From: Streptomyces hygroscopicus
GTDB lineage: Bacteria; Actinomycetota; Actinomycetes; Streptomycetales; Streptomycetaceae
Direction of reading: 5' to 3'
NCBI RefSeq assembly: GCF_026168105.1
Contig: NZ_LBMW01000055.1
Coordinates: 1-47,661 of the forward strand
DNA: 47,661 nt
Positions 15,678 to 23,459 of this stretch are shown here, in pieces. Under the pieces are notes generated by a model. That model was not told where the DNA came from. It ran no database searches and worked only from the letters and a program-made list of their open reading frames with translations. Numbering within the stretch: position 1 is the stretch's first letter; each line of letters begins with the position of its first letter. Both the position numbers and the translations under genes were made by a program.

Positions 15678-15817
15678 ATCCCTCACCTCAACGGTCCGTG
15701 TGGCTCGCTTTTCGCTTAGCCTGGAGGCGTACGTGGGCCTTCGCGCAAACATCTCCAGACTCAGTCCACCCACTTGGATGCAACAAGAGGCAGAACAGCC
15801 CGTGCATGTGGGGAAAA

Positions 15818-16450
15818 CTACCCCTCGTCCACAGCGAAACCGCCTGCACCTTGCTCCAGTGCCAGGCGAGTGAGGTCAGCGCGGCGACGGACTCCCGTCT
15901 TGCTCCGCAACCGGTCCAGATGCGAATGAACCGTGTGCACGCTGATGTTTAGCTTTGAAGCAATTTCACGGTCGGTGGCGCCACTTGCGACAAGGTCCAG
16001 GATCTGTCTTTCTCGGCTTGTGATACGGCGGAGACGTTCGTGCGCAGTCTGATCGCTGAAGTTTGCCGAAAAATAGCTTCGATCGGACGCTACTGTGCGG
16101 ACCGCCGTCAGTAGCTCTATTTCGCCGACTTTCTGGCTCAGGTAGCCGCGGGCGCCGGCCTCGATCGCCAGGACGAGGTCTGTCCGCGCATTGGACGGCG
16201 AAAGGATTATGACTTTGTATCCCTGTTGGCGGAATCGCGCGATGAGGTCGCACACGTCCCTGATGGGATCCTGCAGGTTGAGGAGTACCACGTCCGCGCT
16301 GCCGACCTCGTAGCGCTGCGCGCCGGCGCTCCTGGCGGGGGTCACTGACTGTAGGTCTGGCGCATCGTCGATCAGCTGCAGAAGGGCTTGCCGAAGAAGC
16401 GGGCAGTCGGAGATGACCGCTACATGTACGTGCGTCGGTCGTCGACTCAT
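15818..16450 (-). CDS. LuxR-family response-regulator-like protein with atypical receiver
   Basis: The product is 210 residues. A receiver-like domain spans about 7-125 and a LuxR/GerE helix-turn-helix about 140-200 (LTSRERQILDL-type segment RRITSRERQILDLVASGATD, then EIASKLNISVHTVHSHL). The position of the phosphorylated Asp (normally LLDLRMP) is Asn58 in VVLLNLQDP, and only one of the two acidic residues of the first loop is present (VISD), so ordinary phosphorylation is unlikely. ATG 16450 is chosen; 21 more in-frame codons upstream look unrelated. No sensor kinase is adjacent. The PQQ-repeat gene follows in the same direction and is a plausible target. Confidence 0.8.
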   Translation of the reverse strand: MSRRPTHVHVAVISDCPLLRQALLQLIDDAPDLQSVTPARSAGAQRYEVGSADVVLLNLQDPIRDVCDLIARFRQQGYKVIILSPSNARTDLVLAIEAGARGYLSQKVGEIELLTAVRTVASDRSYFSANFSDQTAHERLRRITSRERQILDLVASGATDREIASKLNISVHTVHSHLDRLRSKTGVRRRADLTRLALEQGAGGFAVDEG

Positions 16451-17015
16451 CAAGGTTCCTGGTAGATAGGGGCTCTGGCCAGGAGGCGGGCGTCGAACCG
16501 GGTGACCCACCACGCGGTCTTCAGAATCGCCGCATCGTCACGTACCCGCATGCGGGCTTAGCCCATCAGGGGCAGCCCCGCGTCGGGCGCCGCCCGAGCC
16601 TGCCTGGCCCGGGTGCCGTCGGAGCCCCTGTGCAGGGTATGCGGTAGAGATCACCTCCGCTCATACGCCGGCGAGGGAGATGCGCACCTCGGAGCGGACG
16701 ACGGCCTCGACCTCCAGCCGACCCGGGCGAAGCGCCGGCGACGGGCGAGGCGTCCCGGCAGCCGCGCAGCCTACGCGCGTGATCACTCGCCGGAGTTGAG
16801 CCAGGTCGACAGCGCCGAGTGCCGGAGGTCGCATCTGCGTGCTGTGAGCGGCGAGGGCACCGCGGACGGCGGGAGCCCGGGGCTCGCGCTTCGTGCCATC
16901 CGCGGCAGTACATGGACGAGTCGGCCACTCGCCCACACTCGTGCGGGACAGCCGCCCGCTCTCCGCGGTGCCGAACCCGTTTGAGGCCCACGTGCCGCTG
17001 GTCGCCCTCCGGTGC
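16451..17015. other. 565-nt stretch without recognised gene
   Basis: It contains the palindrome at 16545-16556 and several open frames on both strands with no recognisable product. One minus-strand frame ending near 16665 (LRRVITRVGCAAAG..., VRSEVRISLAGV) could be a gene remnant but matches nothing I know. Confidence 0.4.
16545..16556. promoter_or_regulatory. 12-bp perfect palindrome upstream of LuxR-type gene
   Basis: CCCGCATGCGGG is a perfect palindrome about 95 nt upstream of the LuxR-type start codon (16450, minus strand). It might be an operator for that protein or a small terminator for whatever was once upstream. Confidence 0.3.
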
Positions 17016-17330
17016 TCAGTGCTCAGTTTCCACGCCCTTGCCGGATACGAGGTCGAGGCGGTCAACCTCCGTGGCAGAGACGTATTTGTCGCGCTCGGAG
17101 AGAAAGGCACGCACGTAGGCCTTCGACTCGTGTTCTTCGAAAGCGCTCTTGTCCCGGTAGAGCTCGTAGAACGCGCGCTCCAACGGGCGTCCGTCAACAC
17201 GGTGCACGGCGTAGATCACCGTCCCGGGTTCGTTCGCGCGGATCTGCTCACCCGTCCGCTCCACCAGGTCGTCGAACGCAGCCGCCGCCGCTTCGTCCTT
17301 GCAGGTGAAGCGTACGAACAATCCGAACAT
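17016..17330 (-). CDS. Antibiotic biosynthesis monooxygenase (ABM)-domain protein
   Basis: The product is 104 residues, one ABM/dimeric alpha-beta barrel domain: MFGLFVRFTCKD at the first strand, EPGTVIYAVHRV, RAFYELYRDKSAFEEHESK and AYVRAFL. This is the pattern of putative quinol monooxygenases of the YgiN type, which act on small aromatics without metal or cofactor. ATG 17330 is chosen because the fold starts there; GAGAGGGGC lies upstream. It stands alone, so the substrate cannot be inferred. Confidence 0.8.
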   Translation of the reverse strand: MFGLFVRFTCKDEAAAAAFDDLVERTGEQIRANEPGTVIYAVHRVDGRPLERAFYELYRDKSAFEEHESKAYVRAFLSERDKYVSATEVDRLDLVSGKGVETEH

Positions 17331-17770
17331 GCCAGGGCCCCTCTCCGTCTGTATCCCGGTCAACCTGTATCGCGGTCAACGCCAGACCATCATGAGGCCT
17401 GAGCAGGGGGCCACCGAGCGGGCGAGGCACGGGCGGCTCATGGGCGAGCCGCGCGCCCCCTCCCCCGCCGCGCTCGTTCGTGAACGGCCGCTCGTCCTCG
17501 ACGGGAAGCCTTCGTACAGAAATTCGACAAGATCGGGGAATTTCCAACATCCCCTTGGCCGAAATCCCTGATCTCTTTTCCCTCGATCGGTGAGTTTCCG
17601 CACAGGAGTTGACTGGTTCAAGGGTGAACAAGCCATGATGAAAGATGAGTTGGGATTCACCCTGGTCCTGTCTGTGAAATACGGCACCTTGCCGGAGCGG
17701 CACAACTGCAATTTCCGTGGTTGTGCCCCCGCGATGGACTCGACCAGCCACAGAAAGCAGCAGACGAACA
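17331..17770. other. 440-nt intergenic region at the accessory/core boundary
   Basis: No gene is recognised. It is less GC-rich from about 17510 to 17700 and holds the candidate promoter at 17609-17639 for the ketosynthase gene downstream. Confidence 0.45.
17609..17639 (+). promoter_or_regulatory. Candidate promoter with internal operator-like repeat
   Basis: TTGACT (17609-17614) could be a -35 box and CATGAT (17634-17639) a poor -10 box at 19-nt spacing. Between them GTTCA-AGGG-TGAAC (17616-17629) is a perfect 5-bp inverted repeat, a position typical for a repressor site. The start codon at 17771 is 131 nt further on. Confidence 0.3.
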
Positions 17771-19531
17771 ATGCGCCACTCCTCCGACAGCTCCCTCCGG
17801 CCCCACACCGTCACCGCCGCCGAAGTCATCCCCGGAGATCTGCTCGACCCGTCGGAGCAGGACGCCGCCGAGCACTCCTGGTATGTCGTCATGCACACCG
17901 TGCCTCAGGACCCCGAGACGATCCGGATGACGCTGCGCCCCCCGCTGGGCGGCACCGACCACGACGAGGTCCTCGCCCGCTCCCGGCGCGTGACGGTCGC
18001 CGGCCACCGGGTGGACGTCGCCGCCGTCCCGCTGCTCACGTCGGCCGACCTCGACGGGACCGCCTTCCGCGACGGGGAACGGGTCACGTCCCTGCGCGCC
18101 GTCGACCCCCGGGCGGTCGAGGAGACGTACGTGCGCCGTTGGGGCGTCTGGCACCGCGATCTCGAGAACACCTCCGAACCGCCGTTGAGCGACACGGAGT
18201 TGCGCGAGCGGGCCGAGAACGCCGTGCTCCGGGGGCATCTCGTACGGCACCACGCGCGCCCGCGTCGCTCGGCCCGCGGTGCGGCGCCGCGGCGGGTCGT
18301 GGTCACCGGCGTGGGGGCGGTCACCCCGCTGGGCATGGGGGTGACCGAGCTGTGGCAGGGGCTCATCGAGGGGCGCTGCGGCATACGGGAGTTGACCGGT
18401 GAGGAGTTCGCGGGACTGCCCGTCCGGGTGGCCGGCACGGTGCCCGTCGACCCCGCCGGGCTGCTGCCCCGGCCGCAGGCGCGGCGGATGAACAGGGCCG
18501 CCCAGTTCGGGGTGCTCGCGGCGCGGGAAGCCTGGCAGGACGCGGGGTTCGACACGGCGGGAACGGTGGAGAGCGGTCTGGAACCCGAGCGCGTGGGCGT
18601 CTCGGTGGGCGCGATCCTCGGCGACGCGTCGGTCCTGGTCGGCGGCGACCGCGCGCTGCGCGACAGGGGCCCGCGCGCCGTCTCCCCCCTCACGACCCCC
18701 ATGACGGTGCCGTCCCAAGCGGCCTCCCAGATCTCGCTAGCCCTGCGGATCACGGGCGAGGCACGCACCGTGACCAGCGCGTGCGCGTCGGGGACGGAGG
18801 CGATCGGCCAGGCCATCGACCGCATCCGGTACGGCCACGTCGACGTGGCCCTGGCCGGCGGTGCGGAGGCGGTGGTCACCCCCGCGATCATGGCCTCGTT
18901 CGCCTCGATGCGCGCGCTGTCCAACCACGGGGTGGGAGAGGTCTCGCCGTCCCGTCCCTTCGCCAAGGACCGCGACGGCTTCGTGAACGGCGAGGGCGCC
19001 GGGTTCCTGCTGCTGGAGGCGGAGGAGCACGCGCGGGCACGCAGCGCGCGTGTCTACTGCGAGGCGGCGGGCTGGGGGTTGTCCGCCGACGCCCACCACA
19101 TGGCGGCTCCGGACCCCTCGGGCAACGGGGTCGCGCTCGCCCTGCGGCGGGCGCTGAAGGACGCGGACGCCCACGCCGTGGATGTCGTCCACGTCAACGC
19201 CCACGCCACGGCCACCCCCGACGGCGACCTCGCGGAGGCAGCCGCGCTGCGGGCGGTGCTGGGCGGCGCGGTACCGGTCACGGCCAACAAGGGCAACCTG
19301 GGCCATCTGCAGGGAGCGGCGGGCGGTGTGGAGGCGGTCGCCACGGTCCTGACGCTGTACCGCGGGGTCATCCCGCCGACGATCGGCGGCACGGACCAGG
19401 ACCCTCGGATCCGCCTGGACGTCGTCCGGGGAACCCCTCGCCCCCTGCCCTCCACGGGCGACCTGGCCCTGAGCAACTCCTTCGGCTTCGGCGGCCACAA
19501 CGCCGTTCTGGCACTGCGGAGGGTGCGCTAG
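17771..19531 (+). CDS. Beta-ketoacyl synthase (FabF/KAS II-like) with unusual N-terminal extension
   Basis: The product is 586 residues. Residues about 175-586 form a complete ketosynthase: RRVVVTGVGAVTPLG at the start, Cys338 in TSACASGTEA, His478 in VNAHATATPDGD, Lys507 and His512 in NKGNLGHLQGAAGG, and NSFGFGGHNA near the end. The Cys-His-His set for decarboxylative condensation is therefore intact. Residues 1-170 are not part of any ketosynthase I know: they contain IPGDLL, HSWYVVMH, VDVAAVPLLTSADLDG and RRWGVWHRDLENT, apparently a small beta-rich domain. ATG 17771 has a weak ribosome-binding site. No acyl carrier protein is nearby. Confidence 0.8.
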   Translation: MRHSSDSSLRPHTVTAAEVIPGDLLDPSEQDAAEHSWYVVMHTVPQDPETIRMTLRPPLGGTDHDEVLARSRRVTVAGHRVDVAAVPLLTSADLDGTAFRDGERVTSLRAVDPRAVEETYVRRWGVWHRDLENTSEPPLSDTELRERAENAVLRGHLVRHHARPRRSARGAAPRRVVVTGVGAVTPLGMGVTELWQGLIEGRCGIRELTGEEFAGLPVRVAGTVPVDPAGLLPRPQARRMNRAAQFGVLAAREAWQDAGFDTAGTVESGLEPERVGVSVGAILGDASVLVGGDRALRDRGPRAVSPLTTPMTVPSQAASQISLALRITGEARTVTSACASGTEAIGQAIDRIRYGHVDVALAGGAEAVVTPAIMASFASMRALSNHGVGEVSPSRPFAKDRDGFVNGEGAGFLLLEAEEHARARSARVYCEAAGWGLSADAHHMAAPDPSGNGVALALRRALKDADAHAVDVVHVNAHATATPDGDLAEAAALRAVLGGAVPVTANKGNLGHLQGAAGGVEAVATVLTLYRGVIPPTIGGTDQDPRIRLDVVRGTPRPLPSTGDLALSNSFGFGGHNAVLALRRVR

Positions 19532-19626
19532 TCAGCGCGGTGGGCCCAGGGCGGCCTTCCGCCTTCCGCTTCCGGATCGCCCGCACACATCCCGGCAGCA
19601 CGAAGGGCGCCCGGAGCCTGTATGCC

Positions 19627-19692
19627 GCCGTCAACGCCGTCCGTCACGCCGTCCATCACGCCGTCCGTCAACGCCGTCCGTCACGCCGTCCG
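19627..19692. repeat. CGCCGTCCGTCA-type tandem repeats at the 3' end of ku
   Basis: About five to six imperfect 12-bp units (GCCGTCAAC / GCCGTCCGTCAC / GCCGTCCATCAC). They overlap the last codons and stop of ku on the minus strand and extend into the intergenic space after the ketosynthase gene. Confidence 0.7.
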
Positions 19693-20871
19693 CTTGCGCG
19701 CCGCCGTCTTCTTGGCGGCGGTCTTCTTGGCCGCCGTCGTCTTCTTCGCAGTGGTCTTCTTCGCAGTGGTCTTCGCCGCCGCCGACTTCTCCGTGGACGC
19801 CGACTTCTCCGTGGACGCCGACTTCGCGGTCGTCTTCTCCGCCGTACTCTTCCCTGACGCCGTCTTCCTGGCGGTCTCCGTCGGCCTCGCCGAGGTCGAC
19901 TTGGCAGCCGTCCTTTTCGCCGCGGACCTCGACTGCGCCGTCGTCTTCTCCGCCGTCGTCTTCTTCGCCGTACTCTTCCCTGCCGCCGTCTTCTTCGCCG
20001 TCGCGGTCGACTTCTTGCCTCCGACCTCCTTCGGCGCCGCACGCGCCGACTTCCGCGCCGGCAGGCGTCTGACCTCCGCCGCCCGGCCCGTATCCGCGCC
20101 CCGCGACTCCTTCGCCGCGCGCACGCTCTTCTCCAGGGCCGCCATCAGATCCAGGACCTTGCCGCCCTCGGGCTCGGGGGCCGCGGGAAGCTCCCTGCCC
20201 TCCACCTTCGCGGCGATCAGCTCCTCCAACGCCTCGCGGTACTCGTCGTGCAGGTCGTCGAGGTCCACCTCCCCCAGCGTCTCCATCAACGTGTCCGCCA
20301 GATCCAGCTCCCTGTCACGCACGGTGACGCTCGCCTCCGGCGCCACTCCCTCCGCCCCGCGGATCTCGTCCGGCCACAGCAGCCCGTGCATGGCGATCAC
20401 GTCGTCGAACTCGCGCAGCATCCCGAGCCGCTCGCGGCCCCGCAGCGCGAACTTCGCGATCGCCACCTTCCCGCTGCGCTTGAGCGCCTCACGCAGCAGT
20501 GCGTACGGCTTGGTGGCCGGGGCGCCGTTCGCGGCGAGATAGTACGCCGCGTCCATTTGGAGCGGATCGATGCGCTCCGCCGGTACGAAGGCCATGATCT
20601 CGATCGTCCGCGCGGTCGGGAGAGGCAGCTGTGCCAGGTCCTCGTCCGCGATCGGGACGACGGTGCCGTCCGCGTCCTCGTACCCCTTGCAGGTCTCGGA
20701 CTGCGTGACCTCGCGGTCCTCCAGCTCGCAGAACTTGCGGTAGCGGATGCGGCCGCCGTCCTCCAGATGGATCTGGCGGAAGGAGATCGAGCGGTTCTCG
20801 GTGGCGTTCATCAGCTTGACGGGGATGCTGACCAGACCGAACGAGATGGTGCCGTTCCAGATGGATCGCAC
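19681..20871 (-). CDS. ku: Ku protein (non-homologous end joining)
   Basis: The product is 396 residues. The Ku core runs from MRSIWNGTISFGLVSIPVKL to about residue 255, with the family landmarks GGRIRYRKFCE, TIEIMAFVP and LREFDDVIAMHGLLWPDEI. It forms a ring that holds DNA ends and recruits the LigD-type polymerase. The C-terminal 120 residues are a low-complexity tail of Lys, Ala, Thr and Ser (AKKTTAKKTTAAKKTAAK), like histone H1 tails and typical of extended actinobacterial Ku, where they bind DNA. GTG 20871 is chosen because the fold starts there; GTG 20898 is in frame upstream. It is divergent from the polymerase gene with 51 nt between start codons. Confidence 0.95.
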   Translation of the reverse strand: MRSIWNGTISFGLVSIPVKLMNATENRSISFRQIHLEDGGRIRYRKFCELEDREVTQSETCKGYEDADGTVVPIADEDLAQLPLPTARTIEIMAFVPAERIDPLQMDAAYYLAANGAPATKPYALLREALKRSGKVAIAKFALRGRERLGMLREFDDVIAMHGLLWPDEIRGAEGVAPEASVTVRDRELDLADTLMETLGEVDLDDLHDEYREALEELIAAKVEGRELPAAPEPEGGKVLDLMAALEKSVRAAKESRGADTGRAAEVRRLPARKSARAAPKEVGGKKSTATAKKTAAGKSTAKKTTAEKTTAQSRSAAKRTAAKSTSARPTETARKTASGKSTAEKTTAKSASTEKSASTEKSAAAKTTAKKTTAKKTTAAKKTAAKKTAARKRTA

Positions 20872-20910
20872 GAGCCGCACCTTTTCCCTAGCTATCACGC
20901 GATTTCATGG

Positions 20911-20916
20911 GATTCT
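20911..20916 (+). promoter_or_regulatory. Candidate -10 box, leaderless LigD-polymerase transcript
   Basis: GATTCT ends 6 nt before ATG 20923 and fits the xAxxxT -10 pattern of leaderless Streptomyces promoters. No Shine-Dalgarno sequence precedes this start. Confidence 0.35.
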
Positions 20917-20922
20917 CATCGT

Positions 20923-21804
20923 ATGACGCCGATCACAGAGGTGGAGGGGCGACGGCTCGCGCTCAGCAACCTGGAGAAGGTTGTCCATCCCGCGACCGGC
21001 TTCACCAAAGGCGAACTGCTGCACTACTACGCGACCACGGCGGACGCGATGCTGCCGCACCTCCGCGACCGCCCGCTGTCGTTCCTGCGCTATCCGGACG
21101 GCCCGGACGGCCAGGTCTTCTTCGCCAAGAACGTGCCGCCGGGTACACCCGAGTGGGTCACCACGGCCGAGGTGCCCCGCGCGGAGGGTCCGGCCCGCAT
21201 GGTGCTGATCCAGGACCTGCCGAGCCTGATGTGGGCGGCCAACCTCGTCACCGAGTTCCACACCCCGCAGTGGCGCATCGACGCGCCCGACGAGGCGGAC
21301 CGGCTGGTCTTCGACCTGGACCCGGGGGCGCCCGCCACCGTCGTCCAGTGCTGCGAGGTCGCCCTGTGGCTGCGCGAGCGGCTCGCGGCGGACGGGATCG
21401 AGGCGTATGCGAAGACGTCCGGCTCGAAGGGGCTGCACCTGCTGGCAGCCGTGGAGTGCACGCCGTCACGGCGCACCACCGAGTACGCCAGACAGCTCGC
21501 CCTCGAGGCGGAGAAGGCGATGTCGCGTCTCGTCGTCCACCGTATGACCCGCAGTCTGCGGCCCGGGAAGGTCTTCGTGGACTGGAGCCAGAACGCGGCA
21601 CGCAAGACGACGGCGACGCCCTACACGCTGCGCGCCCGGGCCGAGCCCACCGCGTCGGCGCCGGTGACCTGGGAGGAGGTGACGGACTGCGCCTCTCCCG
21701 GCAGTCTTGTCTTCCACGCCTCGGACATCGGCCCGCGCCTTCAGGCGTACGGCGACCTGCTGGCCCCGCTCCTCGACCCCGACCGTGCCACGCCGCTGCC
21801 CTGA
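20923..21804 (+). CDS. LigD-type primase-polymerase (NHEJ polymerase)
   Basis: The product is 293 residues, corresponding to the stand-alone polymerase domain of LigD (archaeo-eukaryotic primase fold). It opens LALSNLEKVVHPATGFTKGE. The catalytic metal-binding Asp pair is D131-x-D133 in LVFDLDPG. KTSGSKGLHLL and VFVDWSQNAARKTTATPY are further conserved motifs that bind nucleotide and template. There is no ligase or nuclease domain, so a separate ATP-dependent ligase must seal the break. In S. ambofaciens the corresponding core pair has been named kuA and polK, as I recall. It is divergent from ku. Confidence 0.93.
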   Translation: MTPITEVEGRRLALSNLEKVVHPATGFTKGELLHYYATTADAMLPHLRDRPLSFLRYPDGPDGQVFFAKNVPPGTPEWVTTAEVPRAEGPARMVLIQDLPSLMWAANLVTEFHTPQWRIDAPDEADRLVFDLDPGAPATVVQCCEVALWLRERLAADGIEAYAKTSGSKGLHLLAAVECTPSRRTTEYARQLALEAEKAMSRLVVHRMTRSLRPGKVFVDWSQNAARKTTATPYTLRARAEPTASAPVTWEEVTDCASPGSLVFHASDIGPRLQAYGDLLAPLLDPDRATPLP

Positions 21805-21880
21805 CCGCCCCACACACCCGCCACGCACGCCCGACCGTCCGGCACCGCCGCCCCGACCGCCCCCACACCCGACCGTGCCG

Positions 21881-22684
21881 TCAAACCCTCAGCCACGTGT
21901 GCCGGTCCCGTGCCATCGCGTGCAGGGCCTCCACGTCGGCCGGCTTCAGCATGCCGCCCAGGCGAGCCAGGCCGGGAACGTCCGTGTCCTGGAGGACGCG
22001 GATCTCCCCGGGCGGAACCGTGATCTCAAGACGGGCGGGCTCCAGCAGGACCAGGGCCGGATGGACCTCGGCCGTCAGGACGTAGGACGCCCGGCTCGCG
22101 TCGGCGCGCACTCGGCGCAGCAGGGGCCGCGGCTCCCGGCGGCCCACCGTCACCATCGGGTCGGCGACAAGTATCCGCTGCCTGCGGGCGTAGAGGGAGC
22201 GCACCGCGAAGAGGCCGCCGGGGCCGATCAGCAGGTGGTGGATGCGGTCACCGCCGGGCAGCGGCACCGAGTGCAGGGTGCGCCAGCCCGCGCCCTCCAG
22301 CCGGTCGAGCGCCTCGCCGACCGCCTGCTCGGCGGCGAGCGCACGGTGGCGCGGATCCGGGCGCAGCCGGCGGGCGGGCCCCGGGTCGCGGTCCAGAGCG
22401 ATCACCAGTGCCTCGCCGGGCCGGTTCGGCGCGAGGTCGTCGTCCGGGTGCAGGGAGAGCCGCGCCAGCTCCGCGGGTGTGGGGACTGGCGGCGGCCCCA
22501 CTGCCACCGGGCCCGTCAGAAACGGGGCGAGCGCGTCGAGCACCTCCTGCCTCAGATCCTCGCTGAGCAGGTTGACCCGGCCCGCCTCACGGTCGTACCA
22601 GGCGACGTTCCTCCCGTCGGTGCCGCACACGTACAGGCGTTCCTGCCCCTGGCGACGGGTCGGTATGACGCGCAGTCCACTCAT
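21881..22684 (-). CDS. NERD domain-containing protein
   Basis: The product is 267 residues. Residues about 115-235 hold a nuclease-related domain: EQAVGEALDRLEGAGWRTLH, SVPLPGGDRIHHLLIGPGGL and FAVRSLYARRQ. The usual NERD core has D-x-D-H at GGDRIHHLLI; here it reads D-R-I-H-H, so nuclease activity is uncertain. The N-terminal part (MSGLRVIPTRRQGQERLYVC) and the C-terminal part are typical of a Streptomyces group of unknown role. It converges with the polymerase gene (76 nt apart) and faces away from the phosphatase gene. Confidence 0.75.
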   Translation of the reverse strand: MSGLRVIPTRRQGQERLYVCGTDGRNVAWYDREAGRVNLLSEDLRQEVLDALAPFLTGPVAVGPPPVPTPAELARLSLHPDDDLAPNRPGEALVIALDRDPGPARRLRPDPRHRALAAEQAVGEALDRLEGAGWRTLHSVPLPGGDRIHHLLIGPGGLFAVRSLYARRQRILVADPMVTVGRREPRPLLRRVRADASRASYVLTAEVHPALVLLEPARLEITVPPGEIRVLQDTDVPGLARLGGMLKPADVEALHAMARDRHTWLRV

Positions 22685-22780
22685 GCACCATCACCCCTGG
22701 ACCATGGGAACAGGCAGGGTGCTCCAGGAGCAAGAACCCGGTTACCTTGTGAGCAGTTGGGGAGTCGGTGGGAGGCGCCG

Positions 22781-23287
22781 TTGCGGACCCGCAGAAAGCA
22801 ACCCGAGGTTCCCGCTCCGGACAGCCCGTGGAGCGAGATCGTGCCAGGACTGTGGATGGGCGGCCATGAGTTCAGGGGCCGCTCCGGGGAGACGGAACTC
22901 GCCGTCGTACGGGATGAGTTCGATCTGGTCCTGACTCTGTTGCGGCTGCCGGGACACGGGCCGGACGACGGGGTGGAGCACCATGTGTGGCCGATTCCGG
23001 ACGGCCCGCTCGACGGGACGCAGCTCGCGGGCGTGATACGGCTCGCGCAGGCCGCCGACGACGCCCTGGAGGACGGCAGGCGGGTCCTCGTCCGCTGCTA
23101 CCACGGGTACAACCGGTCGGGGCTGGTGATCGCCGACACGCTGATCCGGGCCGGTCACACCGCCGAGGAGGCGATCCGGATGATCCGCGCCCGTCGCGGG
23201 CCCTGGGCGCTGCACAACGAGCTGTTCGTGGACTACCTGCGGACGGGTCTGGGCACGGCCCGTCTCCTGGAGGACCTCGCCGAATGA
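22781..23287 (+). CDS. Dual-specificity/tyrosine protein phosphatase
   Basis: The product is 168 residues. The P-loop signature C-x5-R is C106-YHGYN-R112 within VLVRCYHGYNRSGLV, and Asp73 in WPIPDGPLDG is placed as general acid. PWSEIVPGLWMGGHEF is the typical start of the fold. TTG 22781 is chosen because GGGAGG lies just upstream and MRTRRKQPEVPAPDSP follows; other in-frame starts lack support. It precedes rodA/pbpA by 172 nt on the same strand. Its substrate is unknown. Confidence 0.85.
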   Translation: MRTRRKQPEVPAPDSPWSEIVPGLWMGGHEFRGRSGETELAVVRDEFDLVLTLLRLPGHGPDDGVEHHVWPIPDGPLDGTQLAGVIRLAQAADDALEDGRRVLVRCYHGYNRSGLVIADTLIRAGHTAEEAIRMIRARRGPWALHNELFVDYLRTGLGTARLLEDLAE

Positions 23288-23447
23288 GGCCCCTGGCCGG
23301 CCGCGCCGAGCGGAGGTGCCGGCCACGGCGAATCCGCTTCCTTTCCTTGCGGACAGGATCGCAAGGTGTACCCGGAGGGGTACCGCAAGGTGTACCGGAA
23401 CGGACCGATTGTGACCATTTAACGGGACATCGGGGCCGCCCCCTTGC

Positions 23448-23453
23448 TACGTT
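23448..23453 (+). promoter_or_regulatory. Candidate -10 box, leaderless rodA transcript
   Basis: TACGTT ends 6 nt before ATG 23460, and no Shine-Dalgarno sequence is present. Two near-copies of CGCAAGGTGTACC lie about 80-100 nt upstream. Confidence 0.45.
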
Positions 23454-23459
23454 CCGCAC

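Noticed and set aside
17376..17771. 131-residue minus-strand frame in the ketosynthase upstream region
   Set aside because: No ribosome-binding site or recognisable domain; it overlaps the candidate promoter of the ketosynthase gene.
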